Part shown: positions 9,189 to 15,478 of the stretch, in pieces
How positions within the stretch are numbered: the stretch's first letter is position 1
Layout: every line of letters starts with the position of its first letter
Source of the DNA: Saccoglossus kowalevskii
Lineage: Eukaryota > Hemichordata > Enteropneusta > Harrimaniidae
Direction: 5' to 3'
Length of the DNA stretch: 15,478 nt
NCBI RefSeq assembly: GCF_000003605.2
Contig: NW_003112569.1
Coordinates: forward strand, 1-15,478
Translations under genes and position numbers: made by a program
The notes under the pieces: model-generated
Seen by the model: the letters and a program-made list of their open reading frames with translations, nothing else
Databases searched by the model: none
What the model was told of the DNA's origin: nothing

Positions 9189-9553
9189 CCCTGGGTTCAT
9201 TGATGTATTATGGGTAATTCATGCTACAAAATATAGGAATCCAATGTGTTAAGGTATTAGCCCTGGGTTCATTGATGTATTGATGGGTAATTCATGCTAC
9301 AAAATATAGGTATCCAATTGCGAAAAGGTATAGCTCTGGGTTTATGATGTATCGATGGGTAATTCATGCTACAAAATATAGGAATCCAATGTGAAAAGGT
9401 ATTAGCCCTGGGTTTATTGATGTATCGATGGGTAATTCATGCTACAAAGTATAGGTATCCAATTGCGAAAAGGTATTAGCCCTGGGTTCATTGATGTATT
9501 GATGGGTAATTCATGCTACAAAATATAGGTATCCAATTGCGAAAAGGTATTAG
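9189..9553 (+). repeat. Junction zone of irregular monomers
   Basis: P at 9189 and Q at 9261 (ends GGTATAG, one T lost). Next is a CTCTGGG/ATCGAT monomer at 9334 with TTTATGATG (one T lost). The monomer at 9406 has an ATCGAT front and a Q+ tail (AAAGTATAG, GTATCC, AATTGCG). A Q follows at 9480. Two one-base deletions within 20 bp and a chimera mark this as a recombination join, or a place to check the read quality. Confidence 0.85.
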
Positions 9554-10141
9554 CCCTGGGTTCATTGATGTATTGATGGGTAATTCATGCTACAAAATAT
9601 AGGTATCCAATTGCAAAAAGGTATTAGCCCTGGGTTCATTGATGTATTGATGGGTAAATCATGCTACAAAATATAGGAATCCAATGTGAAAAGGTATTAG
9701 CCCTGGGTTCATTGATGTATTGATGGGTAAATTCATGCTACAAAATATAGGTATACAATTGCGAAAAGGTATTAGCCCTGGGTTCATTGATGTATTGATG
9801 GGTAAATCATGCTACAAAATATAGGAATCCAATGTGAAAAGGTATTAGCCCTGGGTTCATTGATGTATTGATGGGTAATTCATGCTACAAAATATAGGTA
9901 TCCAATTGCGAAAAGGTATTAGCCCTGGGTTCATTGATGTATTGATGGGTAATTCATGCTACAAAATATAGGTATCCAATGTGAAAAGGTATTAGCCCTG
10001 GGTTTATTTATGTATTGTTGGGTAATTCACGCTACAATATATAGGAATCCAATGTGAAAAGGTATGAGCTCTGGGTTTATTGATGTATTGATGGGTAATT
10101 CATGCTACAAAATATAGGAATCCAATGTGAAAAGGTATTAG
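9554..10141 (+). repeat. Epsilon block copy 2
   Basis: Monomers start at 9554, 9628, 9701, 9776, 9849, 9923, 9996 and 10069. It shares TTGCAAAAAGG, GTATAC with TAAATTC, TTTATTTATG and the TATGAG end with copy 1, but not that copy's one-base indels. Confidence 0.9.
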
Positions 10142-10432
10142 CTCTGGGTTTATTGATGTATGATGGGTAATCATGCTACGAAATATAGGAATCCAATGTG
10201 AAAAGGTATAGCCCTGGGTTCATTGATGTATTGATGGGTAATTCATGCTACAAAATATAGGAATCCAATGTGAAAAGGTATTAGCCCTGGGTTCATTGAT
10301 GTATTGATGGGTAAATTCATGCTACAAAATATAGGTATCCAATTGCGAAAATGTATTAGCCCTGGGTTCATTGATGTAATGATGGGAAATTCATGCTACG
10401 AAATATAGGAATCCAATGTGAAAAGGTATTAG
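10142..10432 (+). repeat. Junction zone of irregular monomers
   Basis: The first monomer (10142-10211) is 70 bp with three separate one-base losses (GTATGATG, GGTAATCATG, GGTATAG). Then come N at 10212, a TAAATTC/Q-type unit ending AAAATG at 10285 (75 bp), and a monomer at 10360 with an N front joined to B (GTAATGATGGGAAATTC, TACGAAA). The last joins this zone to the N-gamma series. Confidence 0.85.
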
Positions 10433-10944
10433 CCCTGGGTTCATTGATGTATTGATGGGTAATTCATGCTACAAAATATAGGAATCCAATGTGAAAAGGT
10501 ATTAGCCCTGGGTTTATTGATGTATTGTTGGGTAATTCACGCTACAATATATAGGAATCCAATGTGAAAAGGTATCAGCTCTGGGTTTATTGATGTATTG
10601 ATGGGAAATTCATGCTACGAAATATAGGAATCCAATGTGAAAAGGTATTAGCCCTGGGTTCTTTGATGTATTGATGGGTAATTCATCCTACAAAGTATAG
10701 GAATCCAATGTGAAAAGGTATTAGCCCTGAGTTTATTGATGTATTGTTGGGTAATTCACGCTACAATATATAGGAATCCAATGTGAAAAGGTATGAGCTC
10801 TGGGTTTATTGATGTATTGATGGGTAATTCATGCTACGAAATATAGGAATCCAATGTGAAAAGGTATTAGCCCTGGGTTCATTGATGTATTTGATGGGTA
10901 ATTCATGCTACGAAATATAGGAATCCAATGTGAAAAGGTATTAG
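10433..10944 (+). repeat. N plus gamma cassette copy 5
   Basis: N at 10433, then W-C-K-X-Y-Z at 10506, 10579, 10652, 10725, 10798 and 10871. Z has the extra T of GTATTTGATG, shared only with 3356. GAGCTC lies at 10795-10800. Confidence 0.92.
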
Positions 10945-11457
10945 CCCTGGGTTCATTGATGTATTATGGGTAATTCATGCTACAAAATATAGGAATCCAA
11001 TGTGTTAAGGTATTAGCCCTGGGTTCATTGATGTATTGATGGGTAATTCATGCTACAAAATATAGGTATCCAATTGCGAAAAGGTATTAGCCCTGGGTTC
11101 ATTGATGTATTGATGGGTAAATCATGCTACAAAATATAGGAATCCAATGTGAAAAGGTATTAGCCCTGGTTTCATTGATGTATTGATGGGTAATTCATGC
11201 TACAAAATATAGGTATCCAATTGCGAAAAGGTATTAGCCCTGAGTTCATTGATGTATTGATGGGTAATTCATGCTACAAAATATAGTTATCCAATTGCGA
11301 AAAGGTATTAGCCCTGGGTTCATTGATGTATTGATGGGTGAATCATGCTACAAAATATAGGAATCCAATGTGAAAAGGTATTAGCCCTGGGTTCATTGAT
11401 GTATTGATGGGTAATTCATGCTACAAAATATAGGTATCCAATGTGAAAAGGTATTAG
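10945..11457 (+). repeat. Alpha cassette copy 4 (Na in third place)
   Basis: P-Q-Na-Q'-T-Na-G at 10945, 11017, 11091, 11164, 11238, 11312 and 11385. The third monomer has TAAATC instead of TAATTC, and the sixth has GGGTGAATC. Both marks are shared only with copy 5 at 14151. Confidence 0.92.
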
Positions 11458-11530
11458 CCCTGGGTTCATTGATGTATTATGGGTAATTCATGCTACAAAA
11501 TATAGGTATCCAATTGCGAAAAGGTATTAG
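11458..11530 (+). repeat. P x Q chimeric monomer
   Basis: GTATTATGGG front with GTATCC/AATTGCG tail, 73 bp. Same place after alpha as at 5177 and 14664. Confidence 0.85.
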
Positions 11531-11822
11531 CCCTGGGTTCATTGATGTATTGATGGGTAATTCATGCTACAAAATATAGGAATCCAATGTGAAAATGTAT
11601 TAGCCCTGGGTTCATTGATGTATTGATGGGTAATTCATGCTACAAAATATAGGAATCCAATGTGAAAATGTATTAGCCCTGGGTTCATTGATGTATTGAT
11701 GGGTAATTCATGCTACAAAATATAGGAATCCAATGTGAAAATGTATTAGCCCTGGGTTCATTGATGTATTGATGGGTAATTCATGCTACAAAATATAGGA
11801 ATCCAATGTGAAAAGGTATTAG
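11531..11822 (+). repeat. Homogeneous run of four N monomers
   Basis: Four 73-bp units start at 11531, 11604, 11677 and 11750. The first three are identical by eye and end GAAAATGTATTAG; the fourth differs only in having AAAAGG. This is the simplest, most uniform stretch of the window and looks like recent single-monomer amplification. Confidence 0.92.
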
Positions 11823-11969
11823 CTCTGGGTTTATTGATGTATCGATGGGTAATTCATGCTACAAAATATAGGAATCCAATGTGAAAAGGTATTAGCCCTG
11901 GGTTCATTGATGTATTGGTGGGTAATTCATGCTACAAAATATAGGTATCCAATTGCGAAAAGGTATTAG
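11823..11969 (+). repeat. ATCGAT-bearing monomer plus Q
   Basis: The monomer at 11823 matches the one at 7007 (CTCTGGG, GTATCGATGGG). The Q at 11896 differs from its partner at 7080 by ATTGGTGGG. Confidence 0.89.
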
Positions 11970-12557
11970 CCCTGGGTTCATTGATGTATTGATGGGTAAA
12001 TCATGCTACAAAATATAGGAATCCAATGTGAAAAGGTATTAGCCCTGGGTTCATTGATGTATTGATGGGTAATTCATGCTACAAAGTATAGGTATCCAAT
12101 TGCGAAAAGGTATTAGCCCTGAGTTCATTGATGTATTGATGGGTAATTCATGCTACAAAATATAGGTATCCAATTGCGAAAAGGTATTAGCCCTGGGTTC
12201 ATTGATGTATTGATGGGTAAATCATGCTACAAAATATAGGAATCCAATGTGAAAGGTATTAGCCCTGGGTTTATTGATGTATTGATGGGTAATTCATGCT
12301 ACAAAATATAGGTATCCAATTGCGAAAAGGTATTAGCCCTGGGTTCATTGATGTATTGATGGGTAAATCATGCTACAAAATATAGGAATCCAATGTGAAA
12401 AGGTATTAGCCCTGAGTTCATTGATGTATTGATGGGTAAATTCATGCTACAAAATATAGGTATCCAATTGCGAAAAGATATTAGCCCTGGGTTCATTGAT
12501 GTATTGGTGGGTAAATCATGCTACAAAATATAGGAATCCAATGTGAAAAGGTATTAG
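11970..12557 (+). repeat. Delta block copy 3
   Basis: Monomers start at 11970, 12043, 12117, 12191, 12263, 12337, 12410 and 12485, in the class order of copy 2. Private changes are GTGAAAGG at 12191 (one A lost, 72 bp) and AAAAGATATTAG at 12410. Confidence 0.9.
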
Positions 12558-12841
12558 CCCTGGGTTCATTGATGTATTGATGGGTAATTCATGCTACAAA
12601 ATATAGATATCCAATTGCGAAAAGGTATTAGCCCTGGGTTCATTGATGTATTGATGGGTAATTCATGCTACAAAATATAGGAATCCAATGTGAAAAGTAT
12701 TAGCCCTGGGTTCATTGATGTATTGTTGGGTAATTCACGCTACAATATATAGGAACCCAATGTGAAAAGGTATTAGCTCTAGGTTTATTGATGGGTAATT
12801 CATGCTACAAAATATAGGAATCCAATGTGAAAAGGTATTAG
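12558..12841 (+). repeat. A-S-V-D cassette copy 7
   Basis: Monomers start at 12558, 12632, 12704 and 12777, with all standard class marks. Confidence 0.93.
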
Positions 12842-12915
12842 CTCTGGGTTTATTGATGTAATGATGGGAAATTCATGCTACGAAATATAGGTATCCAATT
12901 GCGAAAAGGTATTAG
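12842..12915 (+). repeat. B x Q chimeric monomer
   Basis: Fourth copy of the B-front/Q-tail monomer (74 bp), again between D and a TTAAGG monomer. Confidence 0.87.
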
Positions 12916-13282
12916 CCCTGGGTTCATTGATGTATTGATGGGTAATTCATGCTACAAAATATAGGAATCCAATGTGTTAAGGTATTAGCCCTGGGTTCAT
13001 TGATGTATTGATGGGTAATTCATGCTACAAAATATAGGTATCAAATTGCGAAAAGGTATTAGCCCTGGGTTCATTGATGTATTGATGGGTAAATCATGCT
13101 ACAAAATATAGGAATCCAATGTGAAAAGGTATTAGCCCTGGGTTCATTGATGTATTGATGGGTAATTCATGCTACAAAATATAGGTATCCAATTGCGAAA
13201 AGGTATTAGCCCTGGGTTCATTGATGTATTGGTGGGTAAATCATGCTACAAAATATAGGAATCCAATGTGAAAAGGTATTAG
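12916..13282 (+). repeat. P''-Q-Na-Q-Na' linker
   Basis: Monomers start at 12916 (TTAAGG), 12989 (Q with GTATCAAATT), 13063, 13136 and 13210 (ATTGGTGGG). From 12989 it is in register with 3502 onward. Confidence 0.9.
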
Positions 13283-13566
13283 CCCTGGGTTCATTGATGT
13301 ATTGATGGGTAATTCATGCTACAAAATATAGATATCCAATTGCGAAAAGGTATTAGCCCTGGGTTCATTGATGTATTGATGGGTAATTCATGCTACAAAA
13401 TATAGGAATCCAATGTGAAAAGTATTAGCCCTGGGTTCATTGATGTATTGTTGGGTAATTCACGCTACAATATATAGGAACCCAATGTGAAAAGGTATTA
13501 GCTCTGGGTTTATTGATGGGTAATTCATGCTACAAAATATAGGAATCCAATGTGAAAAGGTATTAG
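13283..13566 (+). repeat. A-S-V-D cassette copy 8
   Basis: Monomers start at 13283, 13357, 13429 and 13502. D here begins CTCTGGG instead of CTCTAGG but keeps the 65-bp length. Confidence 0.92.
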
Positions 13567-13712
13567 CTCTGGGTTTATTGATGTAATGATGGGAAATTCA
13601 TCCTACGAAATATAGGAATCCAATGTGAAAAGGTATTAGCCCTGGGTTCATTGATGTATTGATGGGTAATTCATGCTACGAAATATAGGAATCCAATGTG
13701 AAAAGGTATTAG
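13567..13712 (+). repeat. B-Z dimer
   Basis: B at 13567 has ATCCTAC (otherwise typical of K). The next monomer (13640) has TACGAAA, making it Z rather than the N found in the other copies. Confidence 0.88.
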
Positions 13713-14150
13713 CCCTGGGTTTATTGATGTATTGTTGGGTAATTCACGCTACAATATATAGGAATCCAATGTGAAAAGGTATCAGCTCTGGGTTTATTGA
13801 TGTATTGATGGGAAATTCATGCTACGAAATATAGGAATCCAATGTGAAAAGGTATTAGCCCTGGGTTCTTTGATGTATTGATGGGTAATTCATCCTACAA
13901 AGTATAGGAATTCAATGTGAAAAGGTATTAGCCCTGAATTTATTGATGTATTGTTGGGTAATTCACGCTACAATATATAGGAATCCAATGTGAAAAGGTA
14001 TGAGCTCTGGGTTTATTGATGTATTGATGGGTAATTCATGCTACGAAATATAGGAATCCAATGTGAAAAGGTATTAGCCCTGGGTTCATTGATGTATTGA
14101 TGGGTAATTCATGCTACGAAATATAGGAATCCAATGTGAAAAGGTATTAG
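13713..14150 (+). repeat. Gamma cassette copy 6, with GAATTC in K
   Basis: W-C-K-X-Y-Z at 13713, 13786, 13859, 13932, 14005 and 14078. GAATTC is at 13908-13913, shared with copy 3. X begins CCCTGAATTT, a private change. GAGCTC lies at 14002-14007. Confidence 0.92.
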
Positions 14151-14663
14151 CCCTGGGTTCATTGATGTATTATGGGTAATTCATGCTACAAAATATAGGA
14201 ATCCAATGTGTTAAGGTATTAGCCCTGGGTTCATTGATGTATTGATGGGTAATTCATGCTACAAAATATAGGTATCCAATTGCGAAAAGGTATTAGCCCT
14301 GGGTTCATTGATGTATTGATGGGTAAATCATGCTACAAAATATAGGAATCCAATGTGAAAAGGTATTAGCCCTGGTTTCATTGATGTATTGATGGGTAAT
14401 TCATGCTACAAAATATAGGTATCCAATTGCGAAAAGGTATTAGCCCTGAGTTCATTGATGTATTGATGGGTAATTCATGCTACAAAATATAGTTATCCAA
14501 TTGCGAAAAGGTATTAGCCCTGGGTTCATTGATGTATTGATGGGTGAATCATGCTACAAAATATAGGAATCCAATGTGAAAAGGTATTAGCCCTGGGTTC
14601 ATTGATGTATTGATGGGTAATTCATGCTACAAAATATAGGTATCCAATGTGAAAAGGTATTAG
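14151..14663 (+). repeat. Alpha cassette copy 5 (Na in third place)
   Basis: P-Q-Na-Q'-T-Na-G at 14151, 14223, 14297, 14370, 14444, 14518 and 14591. It has the TAAATC and GGGTGAATC marks of copy 4 and is offset from it by exactly 3206 bp. Confidence 0.92.
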
Positions 14664-14736
14664 CCCTGGGTTCATTGATGTATTATGGGTAATTCATGCT
14701 ACAAAATATAGGTATCCAATTGCGAAAAGGTATTAG
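14664..14736 (+). repeat. P x Q chimeric monomer
   Basis: Third copy of the P-front/Q-tail chimera, in the same place after alpha. Confidence 0.85.
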
Positions 14737-15028
14737 CCCTGGGTTCATTGATGTATTGATGGGTAATTCATGCTACAAAATATAGGAATCCAATGTGAAA
14801 ATGTATTAGCCCTGGGTTCATTGATGTATTGATGGGTAATTCATGCTACAAAATATAGGAATCCAATGTGAAAATGTATTAGCCCTGGGTTCATTGATGT
14901 ATTGATGGGTAATTCATGCTACAAAATATAGGAATCCAATGTGAAAATGTATTAGCCCTGGGTTCATTGATGTATTGATGGGTAATTCATGCTACAAAAT
15001 ATAGGAATCCAATGTGAAAAGGTATTAG
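14737..15028 (+). repeat. Homogeneous run of four N monomers, copy 2
   Basis: Units at 14737, 14810, 14883 and 14956: three end AAAATG and the last AAAAGG, as at 11531-11822 (offset 3206). The run was therefore amplified first and then copied with its neighbours. Confidence 0.92.
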
Positions 15029-15462
15029 CTCTGGGTTTATTGATGTATTGATGGGTAATTCATGCTACGAAATATAGGAATCCAATGTGAAAAGGTATTA
15101 GCCCTGGGTTCATTGATGTATTGATGGGTAATTCATGCTACAAAATATAGGAATCCAATGTGAAAATGTATTAGCCCTGGGTTCATTGATGTATTGATGG
15201 GTAAATTCATGCTACAAAATATAGGTATCCAATTGCGAAAAGGTATTAGCCCTGGGTTCATTGATGTATTGATGGGTAAATCATGCTACGAAATATAGGA
15301 ATCCAATGTGAAAATGTATTAGCCCTGGGTTCATTGATGTATTGATGGGTAATTCATGCTACGAAATATAGAATCCAATGTGAAAAGGTATTAGCTCTGG
15401 GTTCATTGATGTATTGATGGGTAATTCATGCTACCAAATATAGGAATCTAATGTGAAAAGTA
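15029..15462 (+). repeat. Irregular right-edge monomers of the array
   Basis: Six monomers start at 15029 (Y-like), 15102 (N with AAAATG), 15175 (TAAATTC with Q tail, 75 bp), 15250 (TAAATC with TACGAAA and AAAATG), 15323 (one G lost in TATAGAATCC, 72 bp) and 15395. The mixtures of marks at 15250, 15323 and 15395 occur nowhere else in the window. The last monomer has CTACCAAATATAG and GAATCTAATG and breaks off after GTGAAAAGTA. Its missing end (about 5 bp) is replaced by unrelated sequence. Confidence 0.87.
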
Positions 15463-15478
15463 CCACCTCCAATTTCAT
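15463..15478. other. Non-repeat flank at the array edge
   Basis: Sixteen bases (CCACCTCCAATTTCAT) do not continue the monomer, which would read TTAG then CCCTGGG. This is the only non-satellite sequence in the window and is too short to identify. Confidence 0.75.

Larger units (their letters stand above)
1..15462. repeat. Satellite array of 212 tandem ~73-bp monomers
   Basis: Head-to-tail monomers of 72-75 bp (extremes 65, 70 and 77) fill this span with no spacer or inserted element. All are in the same orientation. The average is 72.9 bp. In N numbering the plus strand has stops at 13, 21, 28, 47, 60 and 71, which close all three frames within one unit. Minus-strand stops at 9, 32, 37 and 70 do the same, so the array is not protein-coding. 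The monomer contains a perfect 8-bp internal tandem repeat (ATTGATGT/ATTGATGG, positions 11-26). About twenty monomer classes, set out in the summary, are arranged in recurring cassettes. I do not recognise the family. Satellite nature is seen directly; a heterochromatic location and any centromere or subtelomere role are inference. Confidence 0.97.

Noticed and set aside
1-15462. CRISPR array
   Set aside because: Repeats abut directly and the whole 73-bp unit is conserved. There are no unique spacers of constant length, no leader and no cas genes.
1-15462. Tandem-repeat protein gene or a family of small ORFs
   Set aside because: A typical monomer has stops in all three plus frames (TGA, TAA, TAG) and in all three minus frames, and the 73-bp period shifts frame from unit to unit. 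No open frame spans even a few monomers.
1-15462. CENP-B box
   Set aside because: I see no match to the TTCG...CGGG core in any monomer class. CpG is absent from N and present only as isolated CACG, ACGA, TCGA or GCGA contexts in others.
1-15462. Telomeric repeat or replication-origin iterons
   Set aside because: The unit is 73 bp, not a short G-rich telomere motif, and there is no replication protein gene, DnaA-box cluster or origin-like spacer. The array is far longer than typical iteron sets.
1-15478. Inserted transposable element or insertion sequence inside the array
   Set aside because: Every base to about 15462 can be assigned to a monomer. I found no interruption, target-site duplication or inverted terminal repeat.

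Overview
The whole window is one tandem array of a short, AT-rich, non-coding satellite monomer. I delimited 212 consecutive monomers by eye from base 1 (base 2 of a monomer) to about base 15462. The last 16 bases (15463-15478) are the only non-repeat sequence, so the window reaches the right edge of the array but not the left. The consensus monomer (class N) is 73 bp with 26 G+C, about 36% GC. It starts CCCTGGGTTCATTGATG and ends GTGAAAAGGTATTAG. A typical monomer has stop codons in all six frames and 73 is not a multiple of three, so I annotate no gene. I found no RNA gene, CRISPR array, transposase or replication module.

Nothing in the sequence names the species. A long satellite with nested higher-order repeats points to a eukaryotic nuclear genome (centromeric, subtelomeric or other heterochromatin, or a large intronic/intergenic minisatellite). 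All five variable CpG positions have TpG or CpA counterparts in sister monomers. This suggests a host that methylates CpG, such as a plant or vertebrate; that is inference.

Monomer classes, named here for convenience (positions in N numbering). N = consensus, 73 bp. Na = GGGTAAATC instead of GGGTAATTC; Na' also has ATTGGTGGG. Q = GTATCC plus AATTGCG, 74 bp; Q' starts CCCTGGT; Q+ has AAAGTATAG. T = CCCTGAG start, TTATCC, AATTGCG; T' is the same with GTATCC; T'' also has TAAATTC (75 bp). G = GTATCC with AATGTG. P = GTATTATGGG plus GTGTTAAGG, 72 bp; P'' has TTAAGG with a normal GTATTGATG. A = ATATCC plus AATTGCG. S = one G lost in GAAAAG, 72 bp. V = GTTGGG, CACGC, AATATATAG, GAACCC. D = CTCTAGG start with an 8-bp deletion, 65 bp. 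B = GTAATGATGGGAAATTC, TACGAAA. W = like V but TTTATT, GAATCC and TATCAG end. C = CTCTGGG, GAAATTC, TACGAAA. K = TTCTTTG, ATCCTAC, AAAGTATAG. X = CCCTGAGTTTATT, GTTGGG, CACGC, TATGAG end. Y = CTCTGGG start, TACGAAA. Z = N with TACGAAA.

These classes occur in fixed orders, giving cassettes that recur: alpha (P-Q-N/Na-Q'-T-Na-G, about 513 bp, 5 copies), A-S-V-D (284 bp, 8 copies), gamma (W-C-K-X-Y-Z, 438 bp, 6 copies), delta (Na-Q+-T'-Na-..., about 590 bp, 3 copies), epsilon (588 bp, 2 copies) and a four-monomer homogeneous N run (2 copies). The cassettes are combined into larger blocks duplicated at offsets of about 1600, 3135, 3206, 4815, 7515, 7589 and 9487 bp, without one fixed higher-order period. 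Chimeric monomers mark the joins. The picture is an array shaped by repeated unequal crossover or amplification at several scales, with the least regular monomers next to the right edge.
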